Positions 23,905-32,632 of a stretch of 64,000 nucleotides of DNA are shown here, piece after piece. Where the stretch lies: positions 1 through 64,000 of the forward strand of contig BTQE01000003.1 of NCBI GenBank assembly GCA_036985715.1, in the 5' to 3' direction. The notes below the pieces were generated by a model, which did no database searches, was not told where the DNA came from, and saw nothing but the letters and a program-made list of their open reading frames with translations. Position 1 is the stretch's first letter, and every line of letters starts with the position of its first letter. Both the position numbers and the translations under genes were made by a program. This DNA comes from SMXL01 sp036985715. GTDB lineage: Bacteria; Bacteroidota; Rhodothermia; Rhodothermales; UBA10348.

Positions 23905-26900
23905 TTAATCGATTCTAACAGGATCGTATCCACTAACCAGTGAAATTTCGAGGGTGTTTACTTCAACCCCGAATGCAGCCCAGTCGTCTGCGAAAAACCT
24001 GTTTGCATCTTCAATCAGTATCCGAAGGACTTCTCGAACCTTGGAAATTGCCCGCTCTTCGGTTGAAGTTGGCAGATTGTAGCCCGAACCGATATAGCTG
24101 GAGGCGGTGTGCAGATACGCACTGACCGTATACGGATCTCGATAGATTCCTTGTTTTCCTTGTGCTCCGAACAGGCGATCGTTAAACGTGACCAAGGAAT
24201 CTTTCATCGTTTCGGAAGACCTCCTGACGGCTTTGGCGGCGTCATCGTCTCTATCTTCGATCTGTACCAACAGCATTTCGATAGACTCGATCGCGTTTCG
24301 CACGTTGTCCACAACCTCGGTAGCGCGTCGCGTCAGTCCAGATAATACGTCAGACAACTCTGAGCGTGCTTGTAGACCCGCCGTTCCTAAATCCAATCTG
24401 GGGTCGAGATAAACTTCTATTGTTGATTCACTCGAAACGGTGCCGTACGTGACTCTAGCCGTGTACGTACCGGGAAGCACACGTCGTCCTGAAGGTTCGG
24501 GAGCGTCGTCGTCCGGTTTTTCAAGGTTTGGAAAACGAACGCCCTTTCGCGTGAGATTCCATTCGGTTCGATTGATTCCATCTTTCGCGGGGCCGCTAAA
24601 TGTGCGAATAACGTTCCCATCACCGTCCATTATGTCAATCTCGACTTCGATTTCCTCCTCGTCGTCTTCCTCGTCTTTGTTTTCGTCATCTGCGTCTTCA
24701 GCGTCACTCTTATCGTCTTCGCTCGCCTCGTAGAGGTCAGAATTGATCGAATAGGACAGCCTCGCGCCAGTCGGCCGATTTGCACCCGCAAATATGGCGT
24801 TCCCCCGAAATCGGGTACCGGATGCCTGAATGTTTGAGGCTAGATACGCGTCAGGAACCTCATACACGCGCACGGCCTCGTCCAGAATCTGAACACCCTC
24901 CGACGCAATAGCTCGAAGCGGCCGAATGTCATCCAGAACGTAGGCGGATCGACCAAACGTACCGATAACCAGGTCATATTCGCGAGGGTGAATCACCAGG
25001 TCCATTGTTGACGCGGTTGGAAAGCCGTTCGTCCATTTCGTCCACTCTTCCCCCCCATCCACGGAAACGTACAGGCCGAATTCCGTACCGAGAAAGAACA
25101 ATTTCTCCTCGATAGGATCCTGCACAATGGAAAGCGCATAACCCGAGACCTCATCACGATCCACCATTCGCTCCCAGCGCTGACCCCAGTCGCGCGTCCG
25201 AAAGACATACGGTCTCCAGTTATTGCGGCGGTGGTCTTCAATCACCGCGAAGGCCTCGGCTTCGTTAAATGTCGATGGCTTAATCTGCGTGACCCATGAG
25301 CCCTCGGCGACGCCCCGAATATTCTTCGCAACGTTTTCCCACGTTTCACCGCCGTCGCGCGTGAGCTGGATGTTGCCATCGTCCGTGCCCACCCAAAGCA
25401 CGCCTTCCCTCAGGGGACTGGCACCGATTGAAACGATGGTCGCGAAATTCTCCGCCTGCGTAACGTCATAGGTGAGCCCGCCCGACTCGAGCTGCTTCTG
25501 TTTCTCCGGATCATTGGTCGTCAGATCGGGAGAGATGATCGACCAGCTGTTCCCCTTATCTGTACTCTTGTTTAGAAATTGGCTCCCATAGTAAATCGTG
25601 GAAACATCGAACGGATCCTGGGCAAATCCCGCGTTCCAGTTGAATCGCAAGATTTCGCCTTCAGGATGAAGTGGTTTGAGATACTTGGAATTCCCCGTCA
25701 CTTTGTCGTAGCGACGAAGACTCCCTCCCTGACTCATCGCATAGCCAAATCGAGAATTTTCCGGATCGGGAGAGACGTCAAATCCATCACCGAACCCAAC
25801 TTCCTGCCAGTAACTGTTTCGAATTCCGCCTGATTTCCAGACGTAGGCAGGACCGATCCAGGAGCCATTGTCCTGCATACCTCCCATCACGTTGTATGGG
25901 ATTTCCATGTCCACGTTGATATGGTAAAACTGGGCGACAGGCAAGTTTTCAGCAAAGCGCCATGTCTTCCCGCGGTCCCGCGAAATGCTCAGCCCGCCAT
26001 CGTTTCCATCGATGATGTAGTCCTTATTGGTGGGATCAATCCAGAACGCATGATGGTCCGGATGGACACCGACCGGGCCGTAGCTCTGCATGAGTTGTGT
26101 GAATGATCGACCCCCATCATCGCTTACGGACACAACGGACTGGACATGATAGAGTCGATTCTCGTTGGCCGAATCCACGAAAATGTCCTGATAGTAAAAC
26201 GGCCGCTGAGTTATCTGGGCCGAATCGTTGACGTTAGTCCACGAATCTCCTCCGTCGGTCGAACGGAAAAGTGCGTTCTTCTCGGCTTCGACGAGCGCAT
26301 AGGCCACGTTGGGGTCACTTTGAGCAAAAGCCAGTCCGATTCGCCCGAGTTCTCCTTTGGGTAGACCGTCCTCGTCCGTTTGCCGCTTCCAGGTCTCACC
26401 CCCGTCGTATGTCACCTGAAGGGACGACCCTGGTCCCCCTGACTTAAAAAACCATGGCCAGCGACGGAATTCCCACATCCCAACCAGAATGTGATCCGGA
26501 TTCGATGGGTCCATGACCATATCGCCGACACCCGTCTTCTCGTTCTCATAGAGAATCTTCTTGAAAGACTTCCCACCGTCCGTTGTTTTGAAAACACCCC
26601 TTGTTTTCGTCTCTCCGTAAACAGGCCCAAGCGCTCCGATGTACGCTACATCAGGATTGTCCGGATGCAGCAAAATCCGGTGAATACTTCTCGTTTCTTC
26701 GAGTCCCAGGAAGGTCCAGGAGCTCCCACCATCTATCGTTTTGAACAGGCCGTTTCCAGCCGACACGCTGTTCCTCGGATTCCCCTCGCCCGTTCCAACC
26801 CAGATCACATCCGGATTGGACTGGTTGATGGCGATCGCGCCGATCGAATGAGCCGATTCCTCGTCGAAGATCGGTTCCCACTCGACGCCTCCACTCGTGG

Positions 26901-27132
26901 ATCGCCATAAACCGCCTGAGGCCGTACCCGCATAAATGATATCCGGGTTGCCATGTACGGCGTCTATTGCCGTAACTCGTCCACTCATCCCGGCCGGTCC
27001 GATACTCCGAGGCTTCATCGCCTCGAATTTTTCCATGTCCAGCTGCTGAGCCCCGGTCACAGGTACGGTGATCGAGGCAAGTGTCAGAATGGCGAGATAC
27101 GCGCAGTACGATCGAAAACGTGGGGCAGTCAT
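23905..27132 (-). CDS. Secreted VPS10/sortilin-type Asp-box beta-propeller protein, 1075 aa (copy 3)
   Basis: Third and most divergent of the large propeller proteins. From the ATG at 27130-27132 it has a signal peptide (YLAILTLASITVPVTGAQQ). About eleven Asp-box repeats are visible, among them LFKTIDGGSSW, LFRSTDGGDSW, QLTRDGGETW and VFRTRDWGQRW, plus motifs such as PRSIGPAGMSGRVTAID and FYHINVDMEIPYNVMGG. Between propeller and C-terminal domain is an extremely acidic stretch of about 35 Asp/Glu-rich residues (encoded near 24640-24740) that the other copies lack; it might bind calcium or act as a linker. It heads the minus-strand gene set with racemase, DgcN-like protein and permease. Function unknown; a peptide-handling role is inferred from context. 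Confidence 0.85.
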   Translation of the reverse strand: MTAPRFRSYCAYLAILTLASITVPVTGAQQLDMEKFEAMKPRSIGPAGMSGRVTAIDAVHGNPDIIYAGTASGGLWRSTSGGVEWEPIFDEESAHSIGAIAINQSNPDVIWVGTGEGNPRNSVSAGNGLFKTIDGGSSWTFLGLEETRSIHRILLHPDNPDVAYIGALGPVYGETKTRGVFKTTDGGKSFKKILYENEKTGVGDMVMDPSNPDHILVGMWEFRRWPWFFKSGGPGSSLQVTYDGGETWKRQTDEDGLPKGELGRIGLAFAQSDPNVAYALVEAEKNALFRSTDGGDSWTNVNDSAQITQRPFYYQDIFVDSANENRLYHVQSVVSVSDDGGRSFTQLMQSYGPVGVHPDHHAFWIDPTNKDYIIDGNDGGLSISRDRGKTWRFAENLPVAQFYHINVDMEIPYNVMGGMQDNGSWIGPAYVWKSGGIRNSYWQEVGFGDGFDVSPDPENSRFGYAMSQGGSLRRYDKVTGNSKYLKPLHPEGEILRFNWNAGFAQDPFDVSTIYYGSQFLNKSTDKGNSWSIISPDLTTNDPEKQKQLESGGLTYDVTQAENFATIVSIGASPLREGVLWVGTDDGNIQLTRDGGETWENVAKNIRGVAEGSWVTQIKPSTFNEAEAFAVIEDHRRNNWRPYVFRTRDWGQRWERMVDRDEVSGYALSIVQDPIEEKLFFLGTEFGLYVSVDGGEEWTKWTNGFPTASTMDLVIHPREYDLVIGTFGRSAYVLDDIRPLRAIASEGVQILDEAVRVYEVPDAYLASNIQASGTRFRGNAIFAGANRPTGARLSYSINSDLYEASEDDKSDAEDADDENKDEEDDEEEIEVEIDIMDGDGNVIRTFSGPAKDGINRTEWNLTRKGVRFPNLEKPDDDAPEPSGRRVLPGTYTARVTYGTVSSESTIEVYLDPRLDLGTAGLQARSELSDVLSGLTRRATEVVDNVRNAIESIEMLLVQIEDRDDDAAKAVRRSSETMKDSLVTFNDRLFGAQGKQGIYRDPYTVSAYLHTASSYIGSGYNLPTSTEERAISKVREVLRILIEDANRFFADDWAAFGVEVNTLEISLVSGYDPVRID

Positions 27133-27418
27133 GCGTCTAAAGAATTGGTGGGTATAGATCCGAGCCCTCGCCCAGGCAAATGGACGCGACTGAAAATACA
27201 TCAGCACGGAATCAAAGACGGCGCGACCACGCTTATTATCGATCGCTGTCTCCAGGTTTTCAGGCAGCACTGCCAAAATATTATCAGGAAAAAGAGTGGG
27301 ATCGGCCAGCACCGGCTCCACTCAACCTTCTGGTGGATGAATCGATTTTATATTCATTTGTGGCTAATAATTTCCTATTCTCTCGGCGCCACATCTCTAT
27401 CACCTGTCGAAACGATCT
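27133..27418. promoter_or_regulatory. Divergent promoter region between the VPS10-racemase-permease set and the OPT transporter
   Basis: 286 bp separate two outward-reading genes, so promoters for both sets must lie here. The AT-rich core around 27340-27400 is a reasonable place for them. I could not pick out a confident -33/-7 pair or operator palindrome. Confidence 0.45.
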
Positions 27419-29125
27419 GTGAATTCAGTAGACGCGAGCGGACGAACATTACGCTACGGTCCATATCCAGAGCTTTCGATTCCCGCCATTCTCGTTGGAT
27501 ACCTCCTGGGTTCCATCATAGCCGTGAGTATAGGCTACGCGGCGCTCATCCTTGGTTTTTCCATAGAGGGTTCGGAGCTGGCAGCCATTCTCGGCTTCGG
27601 AATTCTACGAGGGATGATGCGACGCAACAGCATCGTAGAAAACAACATCAATCAGACCATCGCCAGCGGAGTCAACGGTGCATCCTCTGGAATGATGTTC
27701 TCTGTCCCGGCCCTTTTCATTCTGGGCGAAACCGACTTCAGTTACCCGTTGATGGTCTTTGGATCTATTGCCGGTGCAGTCATGGGGATCGCGTTTATCA
27801 TTCCGCTCCGGAAACAGATGATTGATTTCGAGCGGCTGACGTTTCCCGGAGGTGTCGCCGTAGCCGCGATTCTGAAATCTCCAGGCTCGGGTATGAGGAA
27901 GGCTGGTTACCTGACGGGCGGAATATTGCTCAGCGGAATCGTCAATGCGATCTCGAATGCCACGGGCTTCACAGACTGGGACCTTGGGGTCTTGATAGGC
28001 ATGCCGGAGTACATGAATGGTATCTGGTACGTGTCTTTGCTCACATTCGGTGTGGCCTACATCGCCGGAAAGGGTGGCGTCTTTTTCATTATTGGCGGTT
28101 ACGTGAGTTACTGGATACTGGCGCCAATCATGGCCTCGCAGGGAGTCCTTCCCACAACGGATCCCGGCGAGCTTCGCGTACTTTTATTCAGACCGGTAGG
28201 AATTGGTATGCTCATTGGCGGAGCTATTGCCGGCATCGTTCTTGCGTTTCCGCTCGTCGTGAGTTCGATCCGTTCGATGCAGGACGCAGCTAAAACCAAA
28301 TCGACGCTTTCAAAAGATGAACTGCCCATCAAACTGCTCTTCATGGCCATAGCCGGGGCTTCAATTCTGCTGTTCGTTATCGCGATGATGTCCACTGCGG
28401 AAATGGGACTCGGTCGAGGATTGGCCATGGCAATCCTGGGAACCCTTTGGATCTGGATGGCCGGTGTCATTCTCTCGGAGTGCATAGGACGAACCAACTG
28501 GTCACCACTATCAGGCATGACGCTGATCGCAGTCACGATCCTGATTATGATCGCAAGCGGACTTGGCTCCAAGGCGGCTATCGTTTCTTCGCTCATGGTC
28601 GGAGTCGCAGCCAGTGTGGCCATGTCCCAGGCAACGGATCTGATGCTGGATTTGAAAACGGGCTATCTGGTCGGCGCTTCGCCCAAAAAGCAGCAAATAG
28701 GACAGTTTCTGGGAAGCTGGTTGGGACCCATTATTATCATGGCTTTGATTGTTCTGCTGCACGAATCGTACGGCTTGGGAAGCGAAAAGCTACCTGCGCC
28801 GCAAGCAACCGCCCTGGCTGGCGTCATCGAGGGTATTCTGGGAGGAAGCGTACCGATTCAAAAGTACGCAGCTGGTGCTGGACTGGGCGCCATCTTGAGC
28901 CTGTCTGGAATCGGGGGACTCGGAATTCTGGTTGGTCTCGGGTTCTATCTTCCCTTCAACATTGTCCTGACATACAGTTTAGGTACACTCACGCGAGTAG
29001 TCGTCGACAAAGTAAAGGGTCAACGCTTTTCTGACGATGTAGGAATCCCTGTTGCTGCGGGTCTCATTGTCGGGGAAGCGCTTGTCGGAGTGGGATATGC
29101 GTTGAGCAAAGTTTTTGGGGGCTGA
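27419..29125 (+). CDS. OPT-family oligopeptide transporter, 568 aa
   Basis: A polytopic membrane protein (about 14 helices) of the oligopeptide transporter family, which imports short peptides or metal chelates with protons. Typical segments are ELSIPAILVGYLLGSIIAV, NIVENN-like NSIVENNINQTIASG, ERLTFPGGVAVAAILKS, and the late GGSVPIQKYAAGAGLGAILSL and GIGFYLP-like GLGFYLPFNIVLTYSLG. Start is GTG at 27419; no earlier in-frame ATG gives a better N-terminus. It diverges from the VPS10-racemase-permease genes, which makes joint regulation and a shared role in peptide or D-amino-acid uptake plausible. Confidence 0.9.
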   Translation: MNSVDASGRTLRYGPYPELSIPAILVGYLLGSIIAVSIGYAALILGFSIEGSELAAILGFGILRGMMRRNSIVENNINQTIASGVNGASSGMMFSVPALFILGETDFSYPLMVFGSIAGAVMGIAFIIPLRKQMIDFERLTFPGGVAVAAILKSPGSGMRKAGYLTGGILLSGIVNAISNATGFTDWDLGVLIGMPEYMNGIWYVSLLTFGVAYIAGKGGVFFIIGGYVSYWILAPIMASQGVLPTTDPGELRVLLFRPVGIGMLIGGAIAGIVLAFPLVVSSIRSMQDAAKTKSTLSKDELPIKLLFMAIAGASILLFVIAMMSTAEMGLGRGLAMAILGTLWIWMAGVILSECIGRTNWSPLSGMTLIAVTILIMIASGLGSKAAIVSSLMVGVAASVAMSQATDLMLDLKTGYLVGASPKKQQIGQFLGSWLGPIIIMALIVLLHESYGLGSEKLPAPQATALAGVIEGILGGSVPIQKYAAGAGLGAILSLSGIGGLGILVGLGFYLPFNIVLTYSLGTLTRVVVDKVKGQRFSDDVGIPVAAGLIVGEALVGVGYALSKVFGG

Positions 29126-29166
29126 CCGATGCAGACAGCATCAGAACGGATTAACAAGCAGACGAG

Positions 29167-29718
29167 ATGAATAAAATCGGATTGGTACTCATTTCACTGT
29201 CATTCCTGGTAGGTGCATACCTCTCGGTTCTGCACACAACTGAAGTGAACTGGAGCCTGTTTCTTGTCGTTTTCGCAGTCGGACTTACGGGTGTTGCACT
29301 GGCCCGGATAGGGTCAAAAACGGTCGCGACATCGGCTGACGTTCTTGAATCGAATTTGACCGCGGTTCGCCAGAGTCTCGAGAATATCGTGCGGCACGTC
29401 TCGGCGTTGAACAATGAGAAAGAGACAATTTTGACGTACGACATGAGCAAAGAAATCGATAGTCGTGTTCTCGATGATCTGAATGACTTTGTTGAGTCCC
29501 GAAGCGCGATTACGCATACGTATGGTCTGCAGGCCTACGCCGAAGTCATGAGCCATTACGCCGGCGGAGAGCGGTATCTGAATCGCGTTTGGTCAGCTTC
29601 TGCAGACGGATATGTGAACGAAGTCAAAAACTATCTGGAACGATCTCTCGAGCAATTCCAAATTGCCAGAGAAAAGCTGTCGGGACTTAGGGACCCATCG
29701 GACGACCAAACCGGTTAA
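29167..29718 (+). CDS. Hypothetical two-helix membrane protein with helical tail, 183 aa
   Basis: Not recognised. Residues about 4-20 and 30-47 are membrane helices separated by a short loop. The remaining 130 residues are soluble and mostly helical (VRQSLENIVRHVSALNNEKE and further amphipathic stretches up to REKLSGLRD). This is the look of a membrane-tethered coiled-coil or sensor-like protein without a known domain. It follows the OPT transporter by 41 bp on the same strand and may be its partner. It converges on the oxidoreductase with only 8 bp between the stops. Confidence 0.65.
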   Translation: MNKIGLVLISLSFLVGAYLSVLHTTEVNWSLFLVVFAVGLTGVALARIGSKTVATSADVLESNLTAVRQSLENIVRHVSALNNEKETILTYDMSKEIDSRVLDDLNDFVESRSAITHTYGLQAYAEVMSHYAGGERYLNRVWSASADGYVNEVKNYLERSLEQFQIAREKLSGLRDPSDDQTG

Positions 29719-29726
29719 GGCTTCGG

Positions 29727-30971
29727 CTAGGGCTTCCAGGTGCCGGCAGCCACTTGCGGGATGAACGAATCGAGGCCTTCCGGCTTCCACTCAATCGTGC
29801 GCTCCTGCTCCGCACTCATATACGCAGTCATCAGGAGCTCGGTCACCTCGAGTCCGGCGTAAAAATCTTCCCAAGGTTGAACGCCATCCAGAAAACACTG
29901 GATGAAGAATCGGTTCTCGTCTTCGTATCCGTACTCGGAAGCCTCGTTGCCGACGAACGGCATCAGTCCCTGTTCTGCGTTCTGTTTTTCCACCAGATCC
30001 TCGCCGGCTTCTCCTTGCACACGGCGACTGAAAAATATCCGACTCCCTGAATCCAAAGAATTGAGCTGCATGGTGTATTCCGGACCCAGGAGCTCCGAGC
30101 TCAATCGGAGTCCCGCACCAACAAATCCCCAGGACGTCGTGGTTTCTGCGATCAATGGCCGACCGTCGCTGTCTCTAAACTCAATCGTCGCGCTGGCATA
30201 ATCTTCGGAAGGGTGATTCAAATAATCCACCTCCGATCCATGGGTTTCTTTGAGTATTTCAGCATACTCAGGCCTGGACCACTTTAGACTCGCGATCTTC
30301 GCCGTGACCTTGACCGGTTCTATGCTGTTTCGAGGGGCGCCGGGTTCGGTGAGCAAGAAGCGAGCGACTTCTACGCTGTGGCACATCATGTCATTCAACA
30401 CTCCCCCACCTTGAAGGTCACCCTGCCAGAACCAGGGCATGTGGGGACCGCTGTGTTCTTCGGCGGCCCGTGCCAGATAAGGTCTGCCAGAGATCGAAGC
30501 CCCGCGTTTCCACGCGATTTCTCTTCCGCGCTGAAGAGAAGGAGAGAATAGTTGATCCTCGAGATATCCGTGAAGTAGACCGGATTCTTCCACGAGTTCC
30601 ACGACTCGTTTCGCTTCGGCGACGTTTCTACCAAGCGGTTTTTCGCAGGCGATCCCAACCAGCTCACCTCTTCCGGTTTTGAGCGCATCCACAATCTCTT
30701 CCAAGTTCTCAATGCGCCGATGATTCGGACCGCAAATCCAAATGCAATCGATCTCGGGGTCCGCCACCATATCCGATATACTACCGTATGCTCGAGCCTG
30801 GCCTACGCGCATTTCGCGCGCGAGCTTGGCGGCCGTCTCTGCATTTGCCGTATTGGGACTCCAGACTCCGAGGATGTCTGCGTCGCGGACAGCGACCCAG
30901 GAACGGATGTGAAATAGAGTAATAAATCCGCTACCAACGAAGCCGACTCCGAGTCGTCGATAAGTACCCAT
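29727..30971 (-). CDS. Gfo/Idh/MocA-family oxidoreductase, 414 aa
   Basis: An NAD(P)-dependent sugar or inositol oxidoreductase. The Rossmann motif is GVGFVGSGFITLFHI (residues about 8-22), the family's cofactor-side ACEKPLGRN occurs near residue 110, and the C-terminal alpha/beta domain carries the GGGVLNDMMCHSVEVARF segment, where Asp and His stand in the substrate pocket. Cytoplasmic; no twin-arginine signal is seen. The substrate is unknown. It is followed 24 bp upstream in coordinates by the outer-membrane barrel gene on the same strand, and the two could share a transcript starting from the barrel gene. Confidence 0.88.
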   Translation of the reverse strand: MGTYRRLGVGFVGSGFITLFHIRSWVAVRDADILGVWSPNTANAETAAKLAREMRVGQARAYGSISDMVADPEIDCIWICGPNHRRIENLEEIVDALKTGRGELVGIACEKPLGRNVAEAKRVVELVEESGLLHGYLEDQLFSPSLQRGREIAWKRGASISGRPYLARAAEEHSGPHMPWFWQGDLQGGGVLNDMMCHSVEVARFLLTEPGAPRNSIEPVKVTAKIASLKWSRPEYAEILKETHGSEVDYLNHPSEDYASATIEFRDSDGRPLIAETTTSWGFVGAGLRLSSELLGPEYTMQLNSLDSGSRIFFSRRVQGEAGEDLVEKQNAEQGLMPFVGNEASEYGYEDENRFFIQCFLDGVQPWEDFYAGLEVTELLMTAYMSAEQERTIEWKPEGLDSFIPQVAAGTWKP

Positions 30972-30995
30972 ACCGCCACCAGGTCTAGTCCTAAA

Positions 30996-32291
30996 TCAGA
31001 AACGAACGTTCATCCTCGAATTAACGACATTGTTATAGATCGATCCGAAATTGTAGCTAAAGCCCATCCTGAATTCGTACTCATAGGACGTGGGCAGACG
31101 CTTCGTTCCGAGTAAGATCTCTTCTTCCGTCAACTCTTCTTTGACGAGAAACAGTTGGTCTTTCACCAGGTCGTACCCGAATCCAAGATTAACGTTTAAT
31201 CCACGTACGAGTCTGACGCTGATCGATCCGCTCACTTCTACACTATAGAACTCAGTTCTCGAAGATTCAAAATCCGTAATAAAGTTTGATCCTTCCAACT
31301 GGGCACTCGCAGAGCCCCAGGGTTGACGATAGTCCAAATTCAGTTTTAGACTTTGGCTCAGAAGTTTCTCGTGTGTTTTGTCAAATACCGTCAGTTCCTC
31401 GTACTCGACAGTTTGGAATCGTAGTTCATAAACAAACGTGATCTGTCTCTGGTTTGATTCTGAATACGGAAACAGGCTGTATTCGATTGCCGGAGCTAAA
31501 GAAGACGACAGCTTACGGTTTTGGCGGGTCGACGTGTCGGTGAATGAGGAAACACCAACGGACCACTGAGGAGCGATGCTTTTTACCACGTATGTCCAGA
31601 AATTCCCGCTTTTTGTAATGCTTGTGATTGTTTGATCGCCCACGTCGAAGTTTCTTTCACGATAATTTATCCCCAGGCTGAATATCAGCTTCCACTCCTC
31701 GGTTGTTCGATTAGCGCTGAGCCGCCCTCGAATATTCGCGTTGTTACTGGTTTCTTCGGCTTCATATTCACCATTAAGACCGACTCCAAAATTCCACGAG
31801 TCCCAGGGATCATCGGGAGGATTGGATGTCAGCAGTTCGTCCTCCGAAACCCGGGTGACGGTTATGACCATACGATCGGCAATCGAAGTTCGGGAGATGT
31901 ACCGAACCAGTCCTTCCGCGATCTTTCTGACCAGACCTGTTCGTCGTTCGTCATCCGTATCCGTACCGCTGGATGTGTACCGAAGCGTATCAGATAGCGC
32001 AGAAAAATCTTTCATCCCGACGAAATTAAGCTTATAGGCTCGGCCGCCGCTACCCGTTCGTTCGGTAGTCACCAGGATGTGAACGAGGGCTTCCGTCCGG
32101 TCGCGCACGTAGTTCACATACGGTATTTCTCTTCGGATATAATCGAAATCGCAGGATCTACGTTCGCAGTCAAGAAAGACGTCGATGGATTCCAGGGCTA
32201 GATTCTGCGCAGTAACGGCTCGCGGAAAAAGACTCGTAATCGCGGTCACCACGAACAGACACAATAAAAAACTTGCCGCGAGTTTCATCAA
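30996..32291 (-). CDS. Outer-membrane beta-barrel protein, 431 aa
   Basis: An exported protein with signal peptide (AASFLLCLFVVTAITSLFPRAVTAQ). Residues about 25-145 form a soluble domain reminiscent of TolB-type N-terminal folds (FLDCERRSCDFDYIRREI with two Cys; ALVHILVTTER; GLVRKIAEGLVRYI). From about residue 165 to the end, alternating hydrophobic strands such as WNFGVGLNGEYEAEE, WKLIFSLGINYRER and YEYEFRMGFSYNFG, ending in a C-terminal Phe (MNVRF), are the signature of a barrel inserted by Bam. Function unknown. Two possible start ATGs (32291, 32288). A strong hairpin lies in its leader. Confidence 0.8.
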   Translation of the reverse strand: MMKLAASFLLCLFVVTAITSLFPRAVTAQNLALESIDVFLDCERRSCDFDYIRREIPYVNYVRDRTEALVHILVTTERTGSGGRAYKLNFVGMKDFSALSDTLRYTSSGTDTDDERRTGLVRKIAEGLVRYISRTSIADRMVITVTRVSEDELLTSNPPDDPWDSWNFGVGLNGEYEAEETSNNANIRGRLSANRTTEEWKLIFSLGINYRERNFDVGDQTITSITKSGNFWTYVVKSIAPQWSVGVSSFTDTSTRQNRKLSSSLAPAIEYSLFPYSESNQRQITFVYELRFQTVEYEELTVFDKTHEKLLSQSLKLNLDYRQPWGSASAQLEGSNFITDFESSRTEFYSVEVSGSISVRLVRGLNVNLGFGYDLVKDQLFLVKEELTEEEILLGTKRLPTSYEYEFRMGFSYNFGSIYNNVVNSRMNVRF

Positions 32292-32632
32292 GAGCGTGAA
32301 GGATTTGAGCCTGGACCAAAAACAGGAAACCTGGCCTTACGGGGCCAGGCTCCTGGTCGAGGACAAACCACATTGAGGACAAATCTGAAGGAATCAGAAT
32401 GTCTCTCGAAGTTAGGATCGACGCGGTGTCTGAACCCTTAAATTAATTAATGGCGATTGCTTTGTGCCCCAGAAAAGCGTCTTGTCCAGTTCAGCCGTCA
32501 AGTATAAGGTGTCAGTCAACTTGAGTTCGCACCCTGTCAACAATTCTCTTTGAATTGATGTCTATTGAGAGCATTAAACTTCACTCCCTGCTTGGCGTAT
32601 CTACGAGCCGCTTACCATGAAGGACGATAACT
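32292..32632. promoter_or_regulatory. Divergent intergenic region with a strong hairpin, 341 bp
   Basis: Lies between the barrel gene (minus) and the hypothetical gene at 32633 (plus). At 32330-32349 is a perfect 7-bp stem CCTGGCC/GGCCAGG with a 6-base loop, about 40 bases before the barrel start, so it would be in the 5' leader of that mRNA. The nonamer GAGGACAAA is repeated at 32359 and 32374. An AT-rich TTAAATTAATTAAT run at about 32438-32451 may be part of a promoter. No gene is seen. Confidence 0.5.
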
